NCBI GenBank assembly: GCA_015179045.1
Contig: WHUZ01000013.1
Span: 806,001 to 870,000, forward strand
Source: Kalaharituber pfeilii
Taxonomy: Eukaryota; Ascomycota; Pezizomycetes; Pezizales; Pezizaceae
Direction of reading: 5' to 3'
Length of the DNA: 64,000 bases
The position numbers and the translations under genes are program-made. This document shows positions 37,424-48,226 of the stretch, one piece after another. Position 1 is the first letter of the stretch. Each line of letters opens with the position of its first letter. The notes below the pieces were generated by a model, which made no database searches, was not told where the DNA came from, and saw nothing but the letters and a program-made list of their open reading frames with translations.

Positions 37424-38511
37424 CTGGGTTTGGGTTTGGGGTATGGGTATGTCCAGGCTGGTGGGAACTGAGAACTAGAACCAGGAGAGGGTTGGGAGTG
37501 AGCAAGAAACGTGCAGCAGCTGGTTAGTGCGCGACTGCGAAGAGTGCGAGCTGCGTGCCCTTAACTCAGCCGGGACTAGGGCGCCAGGAGCAACGCCTCA
37601 CGGTGGAATGAGGATGGGCGTCGAGTGCCTGCAAGGGCGCACTGCACCGCTGTGTCTTGAGGCGCGTATGCTAGAGCACAAGCCGGGCCGTGTAATTGTA
37701 CCTACCTGTACTCAATGCACTGGTCACTGGTCACTGGTGCACGAGCAGCCACGTGAGGGGCCGCGGAATACAAGAGCAGAGAGATGCCGCTATGGCTTTT
37801 GCAGGGAGAAGGCAGCTCTACCGTCCCGGCCTGGGGCCTTCTTGGGAGCCTTTCCGCCCTCTTACCCTGCTCTAGACGGCTCCAGCGGAACTGGGCCGAG
37901 GCCAATCGGTACCGGTGTGAAAACATTATAATTGGCATATCTTGGAATAGCCATGATTATGACACAATGCAGTGTGCGGTTGCAGTAGCTTGCCCAAGAC
38001 AGTTGCATACATCATGTAGTCTCGACTCGACTGTAGCCCTGGGGCAGTGGGACGTGCTCTGCTGGTAGGCCAGAGCCTTGGAGGCCGAGGCATGGGGAAG
38101 GACATCATGCAGATGGCTGTGGATGTAGAGAGACATTAGCAAGACACGGCCACTGGGGGGGGGGTGGGAGGAGGGAGAGGAGAGATGCATGGGAGCAACG
38201 GAGCATCTAGTGCCAGAAAATGTGCGTCCTCGAAGAGGTGTGTCTGGAAGGGCAAATTTAGCAGAGAGGGCAGGTATGCGCAGGTTGGCAGAGGGGCGCA
38301 CTGGTGCGCGGCTGAGTCTGGGGGAGGCGAGGGGCCCGGCGGAGATGCTCTCGTGCCGCGGCTGAGAGAGGTACGTATACGCATGAGGGCATGCTGCGAA
38401 GTACCAATAGGTGCAGCGTGGCATGGTATAATCTGGTACGAGGTCAGGTGTACGGTGGTCCTGCATCCTGGTTTACGTTCAATGGAAATGCACTGGATCG
38501 GCGTGGTCTAC

Positions 38512-38551
38512 GCGGTGCAGCGGTGCAGCGGTGCAGCGGTGCAGCGGTGCA
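38512..38551. repeat. Five copies of the octamer GCGGTGCA
   Basis: Five perfect tandem copies of an 8-bp unit, ending in GCGCTACG. It is non-coding, and the period is not a multiple of three. Confidence 0.93.
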
Positions 38552-39192
38552 GCGCTACGAGTTGGTACTTGCAGCGTTGGGAGAGGTCGTGCATCGTGCC
38601 CTGTAGCTCGCCAGCGAATTGCTGATAGTCCAAGTGTCGAGTTCTCTGCATGGTCCGCCAGTGGGCATCCAGTTCCGAGTACTCACACATCTTCAGTTGT
38701 AAACCTTTCCGCTCGCACCCAGTACAGTATGGTATGTCCCCCCTTGTCGCTCCGCACGTACTAGTACAGCTCGCACCTCGCCAAAGCCGCGCTCTTGCAA
38801 GGTGCCCTGCCCAGCCACAGTCTCTACGTCGCTAGGCTGCCGTCAGGCTCGTGCTTCCAACAAACCTGCTCACCCCCCACTACCCCTCCTAACTCCTCCA
38901 CTGCACTCCGTGCTGCCTTCACCTACTCACGTGCACACTGATTAGCAGCAAGTGTAAATCAGAAGAGGGCTTCCTGTGTAAGGACCATTACCCGAGAGTC
39001 CAAGACCTCTGATAACACGAGATAAGAGCCAGGACAGTGTGCTTGTAGTGCAACGTACTGACACAAACCCGAGAGCCCAATAAGGTCGCATTCCAACAGT
39101 CTGGACCCGCATCAAACATACATACAAGTTATCTACGCACACGCATCTAGACGCACACTTACAGCACTACTATTTATCATTCATATCTCATA

Positions 39193-40659
39193 ATGGTGGG
39201 CCCATCTTCCGTACAGCATTTGTGAAGAAGGGCAAGTGCTGACCTACAACTGCTAGTTCGGCGGAGGATTTTACGAAGACGAAATGATGCAGTACTCTCT
39301 AGGAGGACGAAGGGCTGCTCGACCAGCTACCAGGAGATTCAATGAATACTTTCGGTGTTACCCTGTTAGCTTCATGCCCGGTTTGTCCACTGTTCTGTTG
39401 AGTCGACCTTTGCCTTCAGCACACACTGATTATCTGCCACATGGCAATAATGAATCCTAGGCCCGGAGCGAGAAATTCTCAACTTTGGTGGGAAGGTCCT
39501 CATGCCCCCAAGTGCCTTGGAGAAGTTGACACGGCTACACATCTCATACCCTATGCTATTTGAGTTACGAAATGGGGCTAAAGATCGGGTTTCGCACGCT
39601 GGTGTTCTTGAATTCATTGCCGAGGAAGGGAGGATATATTTGCCAAATTGGGTGAGCATCTTTCATATGTCGCACGGCTTGCCGACAGATCTTGAAGTCT
39701 AATTTTTCATTAATTCTTTGCAGATGATGAATTCATTACTTTTGGAGCCCGGCGATCTTCTGGAAGTTAAAAGTACTGACCTACCAGATGGCAAGTTTAT
39801 CAAACTCCAACCGCAGTCGGTAAATTTCCTGGACATTTCGGATCCCAAAGCTGTACTAGAAAACTCGCTACGTAACTTCTCAGCTCTCACAAAGGATGAC
39901 ATCTTTTCCTTCTCATACAACGATCAAATTTACGAGATTGCAGTGTTGGAAGTTAAGCCAGAGTCGGACAAGGGGGCGATCTCTTGTGTTGAGACAGATA
40001 TTGAAGTGGACTTCGCTCCACCCATAGGCTATGTCGAGCCAACAAGGCAACCAAAACAGTCATTACCCAGCAGCGCTGGTTCGACAAGGCCTGGCTCCGC
40101 AGCCGGTTTTCCTGCACATACCACGATCCACACGCAGGGCTCTATGTCGGAAGCTATAGGATATTCGCAGCTTGCTCCATCTGGACGGCCAAAACCTCCT
40201 ACAAAGGAAGAAGTATTTTCAAGGATTGGCGCTGGGCAACGGTTAGCAGGGAAGAAGTCTTCGAAGACGGGAACTCCTACGAACAAGCCTGCTACGCCAA
40301 TTGCAGGGCAATCATCTAATCCACCACCTCTGACTAGCAATGCACCCAGCACGGTGAGGAAGAAAGATGGGCCTCAGCCGTTGAGGCTCCCGCACGGGAA
40401 GCTATTCTTCGGCTACGAGCTTACACCTCTAAAGAAGAGAGACGAGAATGGCAACATCATTGTAGAAGAGAAGAGGCCATTTACTGGAGGCGGCGTGAAA
40501 TTGAGTGGAGGAGCCATTAAAGATGACGACCCTAGCAATAAACGAAAAGGTAAAGAGAAGGAACAGGAGAACAAGGCTGTTGGCGGAACCGGGAGCAGCG
40601 GAGTAAGGCTCGGTGACGCCAAAGGCAAGGGAAAGCGAGAAGTCGTTGAAATTGACTAG
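39193..40659 (+). CDS. ufd1: Ufd1, ubiquitin fusion degradation protein
   Basis: Ufd1 works with Npl4 and Cdc48 to extract ubiquitinated proteins, notably in ER-associated degradation. Exons: a short first exon from 39193, then 39257-39380, 39461-39651 and 39724-40659, for about 417-422 aa. The UT3 double-psi barrel (residues about 1-190) reads [94 protein letters not shown] and [20 protein letters not shown] disordered C-terminal half contains [13 protein letters not shown] and a basic KRKGKEKEQ stretch, where Npl4- and Cdc48-binding SHP-type motifs normally sit. The start is uncertain. Exon 1 is either just the ATG codon (donor GTGGGC, giving [10 protein letters not shown], like other Ufd1 proteins) or ATG plus five codons (donor GTACAG). 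Both keep frame. The other introns have consensus ends. Confidence 0.9.
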
Positions 40660-43600
40660 GCCTGTTGTGGCAATGAATTTATGTTTCATGAACTAGTTAG
40701 CATGATTGGACAGGGTGAATTCATATTCATTTGTTTTTAAAGTACAGTATGGTATGGGACAGCACAAGGTGCAAGGTTGCAAGGTTCCGTAGTGTAACTT
40801 TTGTGGTTTTGATGTGTTATGACAGGTGCCTGAGCATCCCGTTAATGGGGCCAGTGGATTGGGTCACCCCTGCAAATGGCGTGACGGTGAATTTCGTTGC
40901 CAAGAGAGAATGAGAATTATCGAATATGAAGCAGCACGTGCAAGTCAGGGTTACCGCTGCATATTGTGATTCGGGGTTAGTCTCGTAACCAGACGCTGAC
41001 TAAGCGGACTTTCATGCGGTGTTGTTACGAGACTAATTCGGGGTGTTGAACTGTGACAGTCTGCTGGGAGAAGGATGTGATACAGACCGGCGACTATAGA
41101 ACGTGCCAAGGTCTACATTCGCCAACATGGGGGCAATCAGTACCGGAATCATGAGAGTAACGGGAATCATGTGGAGACTCTGTATCTGTTAATCTGATGA
41201 GGAAAATTGCAGCAGCCCTTTGAGATGGTTTTTCATTTGTTTTTCTTGGAACGCATACATGGTCTAGGGGTATACGTTTGCGATTTTATGGGCATGGGAC
41301 AGGAGTTCTTCCTAGTTGAATGTTGCTTCTCTCTAACGAATTGATGTATTGGCTGTTTTGGGATGGACGCCCCCTTAGCTCAAGTGGCTATGTCCGCTGC
41401 GGACGACGCCGAGACAGGTAAAATATCCATTGTAGTACGAATATCTGTGAGGATCTGGCCGGCTCCGAGTTTGTATTTGGATAATGATTTGTTACAAAGC
41501 GGTATGATGCTGCCCCAATTAGGGTTGAAGCAAAAGCGTGAACGTGCTCCTGCAATGCCACTGCGCTGTAATAGGTCTTTGTAAGGTTTACATGTATCAT
41601 ACTTATACAGGAGGGTATAAGATCAATGATCATTAACGATATTACTTGACATGCATCTGAGTCCCCAGATATAATGTCACACTCGAGACTGTTGTCACGC
41701 CACTTCGGAGGAGAGTGTTGCAATGTTTCCAGCAATTCAAGCCACGAGCTACTCCAGTTCTGGTATAAGAACCGAGTTCTTGCACGCGCACCCGAACTTT
41801 TGCAACTGGCAGAATTTCTATTCCGGCTTATAGGAGCTTTTCCCTGGAAATGAATTGCGCCCTATAGAGCTGTATACGATGTCAAGCCCTGCGACAAAAT
41901 TATGTAAAAAACTCGCTTGAGAAATTCCCGTTCTGCGAATCCCGAGAGTACATTACCTAATGTACTAACCAGCCCCAACCCATCCAAGTTTCAGTGAGGC
42001 GTACCCATAACTGTAGATCCTCGGCCTCCCCAAATGGAAGTCCAACAATATTTCACGTGATCCCACAATTTCCCTCCCTATCAAGAAATAAGAACCGAAC
42101 CATGGAAGTGCGTAAGCTCCTTTCCGGGGCAGTGCTGAAGGGAAATACTGGGATATTAATTATGGCAACCCCGGATCCGGAATATTATATTTCCATAACA
42201 GACTACAGAAGAATCTGTTATGCCGGCTCAGCTTGGGACCGACAAGTCTGATTCAATATAGATCGCAATATACCCAGATATATGTAGAGGGACTTGCGAG
42301 AGGATATGAGCCATTGGGGGCGCAGCAGATTTAATGCAGAAATACTGTTTTTTAGAGCATCCAATATATCAGACAGGTTCGACGTCATTTTGACAGAAAA
42401 TTTTGAGCCTGTCTCAGGAATTTTCGATGTTAAAGGGCTTTAATCGGCGACCACTAAACTAGTGCCAGTGGTGCACTGACCACGGGCCTAGATAGGTAGC
42501 TGAAGTTTGAGGGATTGGTTAGCTCATGAGAACTAGAAGCGTAGCAGGGCATTCAGTGGCTGTGACAGAGAGTTCCTGGGCATGAGGATGTTAACAGATC
42601 AGAGTACTGTATTATAGAGCGCCTATAGCGGGGGAGGATGGAGAACGGAACCAGAACGTTGGTGTGCGTTTGCCACGGTCACATTCGATCACGACCTTAG
42701 GCCCAAAGAATAAGTTGATATTGGCTTCTCAACGAGGTAAATACATGAGCGATGCTGGACAAACTCAATTGCAAAGCTCCGGGAACTCAAAGGACTTAGC
42801 ATAGCCCAAAGTGTATGGGACGACAAGAATTAGTCACACGGATTCTGTTTCGTTTCAAAAAATGTCCCTTGACTGAAATCCCTGCCTGGTGCATATGTAC
42901 TTTTGTCATACATTTGACACTTACAGAGGTTTTAGATATAAGAAACACTGTCAAGGGTAGCGTTTGAGAAATGTATGGGTTGGTATATTTCAAGAAGCTC
43001 AGGACTCACATTTCATTACGCGTTTGCTAATTACTTGTAGCCACTGACATATCATCCCAGCTGTAGCAGCTCTGCTCTTTCCTACTTTGGGTTTCCTTAG
43101 GTGCATTACCCACAAGCCAAACATACTGCATTTTATCAAGTGGTCATAGCCAGCTACTTTCAGCACGCCTCGCCTCCAGATCGTCTTTTACTACATGAAT
43201 GCCTAATCACTGCAATAAGTCGAGTTCGCACAAACGTTAAATCCATGGACATCAAACGGCTGACAAGTTGAGGGTAACAAATTGAGATAATACTGCAGTT
43301 TGATCCGTCATAGTTGGCATTGCTTTTCCTTCTACAAACATCATGAAAGCTCATACATATCAGGCAGGTTCCAATTACTAAATTAATGCTATAACCAAGC
43401 TGCGGTCTTCGCACTGAGGATAAAAAGGTTTCATCTTTGCCTGGCTGGTCATTACGATGCTTAAGCTTGTCAGCGTAAGGGAGTTGGAAATTTGGACAGT
43501 TACTGATACCAATGTAGACTTATGCGCATGCAGCTGCGCATGCAGCATGCGTAGGAAAATGGCTCTCGAGACTGAAGGAAGAACGCCGATCGCCTGACTT

Positions 43601-45688
43601 GGAAAAGTAGAAGAAACCAAGTCAGGCCGAGCAGAAAAGGAGGGAAGGGGTAGAAGAGTCTATAATGAAGTATATCACTTAAGTAGATAAGTACATGATA
43701 CTCTTCAAGAAGTGCTGCATCCTTTATTGCTGCTCCTTTAGGTATCCCTCCACATCTAATTTCTAGCGCTTCAACCAACAATTCCCTACGCTAGAGGTAA
43801 ATATTATATCTACTGTAAGTACAAATTACTTATTGCATATATATGTATTTCACCGCACGCAGTGCAGCAATCCATGCCAAGCCGAAATCGTGCGCATTGC
43901 ATATCATTTTCTCACATCTGACATTGCACTCCTGAGTTATGCATACATGTTAGTTACTCGCATATAATTCTCCATCCTTTGCAGCCTCTTATTAAGTTGC
44001 TAATCCTCTCACAAGTACCCTGATTTCCATATGAATAGGATACGCATGAGATAAGTCTCGACCATCCAAGGCCTAGCAATTCATTACAAAGTTCAGATAT
44101 GGTGCATATACAATTGTGCACAATACAAGCTATAGGGATATAAACATTGTAGCCAACATGTCTATAATATAATGTCTCAACTCGGCCCGGCTCAAACTGA
44201 GGTGTGGTTAGACGCGTACTTCATTTGGCAAGTCATGTACAGTTGTACTGCAATGAGGGCAATATAGTAAAGTACTCGCGAGATCTTTGAACTTCTATGT
44301 GGCTCCATGAGCCTATGGGAGAAAAAGCGGTGAAGCAGGCTGTCGTTATTGAGTTCAGCTTTCCTGTTCTCTACAAAAGATCCCGCGCTGTCCCAAAACT
44401 GACATTCCACGCGGTTCCACAAGTAATCTGCTCGTATGGCCTAACGATTGGTGATCTTATAACGCGGGAAGGCAAGCCGGCCAATAAGCATGTCTGGTGC
44501 CCTGGCAAAGCCTTGTGGCCCTTTGAAAGGATAGGCCCATCTACGTATAGTCTTCTACTCTTTGAATATCCTAGCAACATCTGGATCTTGAAAATGAGAA
44601 CGACTTTGACCAGCCGTGACTAACCGGCATGACTGTAGCGCCCTCGCCCGGGCGAGATTCCACATATGGAACCTTGAAACGCTCATTGCTTTTCGCTATC
44701 TCAACCCTTGTCAAGTACCTATGACTCGCATACAGGGATTTTCTGTGTCTGCCATACTCGTTATTTACATGCACGTGTCACTTCCTACTCCAATCGACCA
44801 CAGTCCCATTTTGTCACTGCTACCGTCCCAGAAACGCTAAGTAGCTAGTTGGGAGACAAAGATTCTAGTTCATCACGTGCCGTCAAACTCCAAATTCATT
44901 GCCCTGCAAAACCTCTCTATATAGTAGCTGCACTAGCCTAATTACAATGTATCTCATCAAGTTGAAATCCAGTATCGACGCAGGCATGTCTGGTCCATGA
45001 TCGGGCCCCGCGTGCCAATTGATATACACATACACACGACTCTAACAGTCTGAAAAAACGAGAAACTCCAACTTTGAATGCATGAAATATGGGGCACACA
45101 ATAGAAATGGAATCAAACGAGGACAATAAAACAATACAGATGTGACAGAGAGATAATGTACATCGTTGGCCTTGCATAAAGCCTGAGCCACACACGTGCA
45201 CATGCGCCGCACAGAAATTACATCCTGTGGGTCCCCAGCCAACGGGAATAATCCTTGATAGCGTATCAAGCTGACATTTTTCGATATTAGATGAAATATT
45301 CCTCCTCTGACGATGGCACCATTAACAAAAGGAGTAGACCATTGTAGCATTCTTGCGCGGGCCACAATTCATGAGTCGTAGGGTAGTGCATAAGATAAAG
45401 AAAATAAATCAATCAAAAGATGACTCCAGCCCAACGATATATCAGACACACTTTACATGGTAAAAACAACGAAAAAGAACACAAGAGAAAGACATAAGAT
45501 ACACCCCATAAAAAAGAATTGAAATAATAGGAAACAATAAAGGTAGTAAACCAACCCTACATAAAGAAACGCTTACGAAAACCAAAAATATTGTAACGAT
45601 CAGCGCTGAACTATCTTTCCTGGGTATGTAATCCATGCAGCTTGACTATAATGATCTATTTTGATGTTGTTTTGGGGGGCAGTACAGT
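40660..45688. other. 5-kb gene-poor region
   Basis: Ufd1 (+) and SUZ12 (-) both end into this region, so no promoter is required for either. Only short open frames (under 110 codons) occur, without recognisable motifs. One candidate is 43500-43781 (-), whose first 45 residues (MLVEALEIRCGGIPKGAAIK onward) look protein-like, but it has no known match. The palindromic repeat at 40969-41043 lies near the Ufd1 end. The DNA is AT-rich and looks like old non-coding or decayed transposon sequence. Confidence 0.5.
40969..41043. mobile_element. Small palindromic MITE-like element with 8-bp direct repeats
   Basis: A 59-bp segment (40977-41035) starts TTAGTCTCGTAAC and ends GTTACGAGACTA, so its ends are inverted repeats of 12-13 bp. 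It is flanked exactly by ATTCGGGG at 40969-40976 and 41036-41043. An 8-bp target-site duplication with TAG-type ends is typical of hAT transposons. The interior (about 34 bp) has no coding capacity, so it would be a minimal non-autonomous derivative. No hAT transposase is visible in the window. Confidence 0.6.
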
Positions 45689-48226
45689 TCACGAACTCTC
45701 CTGGCATTTCTTGCATTTCCATACAGGTGGCCGCTGCTGCAACTGTACACATGACATATGGAACCAGTTGTTTCCACACTATTATCTCTGATTAGTTTCC
45801 ATTTAAAGTCTTATGGAAGTAAAGGGAAGACATACATGCCCATCACAGTAAACCACTTCCGTCCGCTTATATGGCCTCAAGCAAGGGCAACCCCAACGAG
45901 TGGATGTCTCTTCAGGCTGAGCATCTACTGCATCCTCCATCTTAATATCTGCATCCTCACCTTGATTTTTTTGAGATTTGCCTTCAGTAAGCTCATCCTC
46001 GTCATCGCTCTCTTCTGCATCATCCTTTCGACTCTCTGCTTCCTGCTCTCCTTTTGGTGATTGTGGGTCATCCAATGGTAGTGGTCCAGCAAGCCCCAAT
46101 CCGACGTTTGCCTTGCCAGTTGAGTTCCATTCATCTCCTTTGACAATTTGCATGCAATGCTGAAGAATTTCAGCATCAATCATCCCGTATTGGATTTGGT
46201 TCAGGCAGCTCTTGTAGAACTCTACGAACATGTTGGTTGCGCGTAGCCACTCGCGATGCTCACGTGCAAAGCGGACCAGAGTTTCCGGTAAGTGAACATA
46301 ACCAATAGGTCTGTATTTGCTTCGTTAGACCGTGCCGATGATATCACATAGGGCTGAACATACCGTTCCTTGAACAAATGCCTATCGAAGATCTTCATGA
46401 ATTTTTGTTCATTTCCTCCAACATCCTCAAAGTCATCAATAGTCTTCTGATTGTTAGCTTCGGAGGAACAAGGTGGTGGACGGGTTTCCAACCTCTTCAT
46501 GCTTCATCATAAGCCAGTCTTCGTCTGCATCCTCATCGCTTTCACTAAGTTCTTCCCCTGCATGACAGAACCTCTTGGATTTGCCACGAATGAAAACGTA
46601 GTCCCTGAGCTTATGTAGGGGCTTCGGCACAATAAATCTTCTCTTTTTTCTAGGCTGAAGTTCACGTACTGCTTCTGGGTTAAAACGCTTCTCTCCAGCA
46701 ATCATGCCTCGCTCCCGCTGCAGTTGTAGCTGATGCGGCGCCAAAGGCTGGTTTTTTTCGTTCAACCATCTCCAATTACCATCCAGCAACTGTCGAAGTA
46801 TAAATGGCTGCTTCGGGCGGATCCAGCAAAATGATCGCGGGTCTTTGGTTTTCTCGCTCACCCCAGAATATTTGCGCGACAAGTCAACCCAAATGTCCGC
46901 AAAAGCGTCAGTGCCCCTAGGTGACTTTTTTTGTTTGACCTGGAATTCAAACAGGTCATGACAAGTAATCAAATGGAAATGTAGACGGTTGCAACTTGAG
47001 AATTCTTTCCCCTCACAGAAGGGGCATATATAGCCTTTTACTGTGAACTTGCTATAACCACTTAGTGCACCATTGACACCAGGAACGGCATCCGGTGATA
47101 CATCTTGTGCATTTCTACGAAAATGATAGTTCACAGGCACGCCCCGAGAAGGCGCTGCATCCTTATCGGAAAGTGGAGTGGGCAATCGATTAACCTGAGG
47201 AGGTTGCGGCTCTGGTGATGCTGTATATGCTGAAAACGGGTTGCTCCATCCACAGTCAACTTCAAGCTCAAATCGCTTCCTCAAGTTCTCACATTGTCGT
47301 GACCCTGCCGTCACTGCCATCCGAAGGGCCTCTCCTTTCTTGGGGACCTGCGGCAGGTTAGGGAAGGTAGCAATTAGCTGGATTGTATATGGATCTGGCT
47401 TGTCACCACCCATACAACTGGCTGCTTCGATAAATTCGTCAATATCTTTGATCAAAGGGGGTGGCCATATTTGATCCGGGTCTACAGGCTGCAAACTGAT
47501 TTGTGAGTAATATGAGTCCGCCAAACAAAAGCTCTTGATTGGGCCCCGGTATGACAAAACAAAAAGCTTGCTGGCTTTAATGTAGATGGGATCGTCAAGC
47601 TTTAATGTGGCGGTGGAGTGGTCCTCAGGATCCATTACAATCGTACAAAGCTCACTGACTCGAATAAGTTGATTTCTGTCAGACCCTTTTGCCCTTGATC
47701 GTGTGTCGGGTGTTATAGCTTTGCCGAAGATTGTGAGCACACATCTGCAACGAATGGTTTTTGGTCGCTTTGGAATTGGCACGGCAACTCTTATCGAATC
47801 CTCGGGGTATTCTTCTACGCCTGTAAACGAATTAGTGACCAGATCACCACAGTGAGATTTAGCGGGGCTATACGAACTATTGCGCCGTTCTTCCGACTTG
47901 CCTCTCAATGTCGTCAAATCAATTTTCAGCACTGGTTCTGCCGCCCCACTAACTGCTATCTCTGTTTTGAGGCGATTCGCAATATCTTGTATCCGCGGTT
48001 GTGGACGCGTTCTTCGCTCGACTGCACTGGCGGGAGATGGAGATTCTGTCAGCTGAGGGGTCGCCTCAGAAAGCGCGGCTTGATTTCGACGCCGAATTTG
48101 ATCCTCATTGTGCTTCAAAGCGCGATCGATATTCCGCTGTAAAAATATCTTTTGTCGATAACGCGTTTGGAACTGGTACAAACTTATGTTACCAGTGAAC
48201 AATCTTGCGGTCTCGTTGGGGAACAT
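45689..48226 (-). CDS. suz12: SUZ12-like Polycomb protein with C-terminal PHD-type finger
   Basis: SUZ12 is a core subunit of Polycomb repressive complex 2, which methylates H3K27. Four minus-strand exons, 48226-46493, 46446-46364, 46310-45836 and 45778-45689, give 793 aa. The N-terminus reads LFTGNISLYQFQTRYRQKIF and FLQRNIDRALKHNEDQ. A C2H2 zinc finger sits at residues about 400-426 (YICPFCEGKEFSSCNRLHFH, with HLITCH). The VEFS box begins around KRRFIVPKPLHKLRDYVFIR and continues through DWLMMKHEEKTIDDFEDVGG, PIGYVHLPETLVRFAREHRE and ATNMFVEFYKSCLNQIQYGM. After an acidic linker the last two exons encode a Cys4-His-Cys3 module: WGCPCLRPYKRTEVVYCDGH, then CGNNWFHMSCVQ and VWKCKKCQESS to the stop. 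That layout matches a PHD finger. The intron at 45779-45835 (GTATGT...TAATAG) divides it. The in-frame upstream TAG just before the start ATG supports the chosen start. Confidence 0.88.

Larger units (their letters stand above)
36811..39192. promoter_or_regulatory. Divergent intergenic region, no gene seen
   Basis: The DUF7726 and Ufd1 genes start on either side and diverge. There are many overlapping open frames of 60-170 codons on both strands at 37500-38840, but they are low complexity and none shows a family signature. The GC-rich DNA at 37380-38500 explains them. Two tandem repeats are listed separately. Confidence 0.5.

Noticed and set aside
37500..38840. Many overlapping open frames of 60-170 codons on both strands
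   Set aside because: GC-rich DNA with few stop codons. Frames overlap in all phases and none shows a conserved stretch or credible splice structure.
41366..41425. Possible tRNA: CTTAGCTCAAGTGG resembles an A box
   Set aside because: No box B, no seven-base anticodon loop with a five-base-pair stem, and no closing acceptor stem could be found downstream.
44297..44623. 108-codon + strand open frame in the 5-kb gap
   Set aside because: It looks more protein-like than most, but it has no recognised motif, no homologue I can name, and no supporting exon before or after it. Left as chance pending a search.
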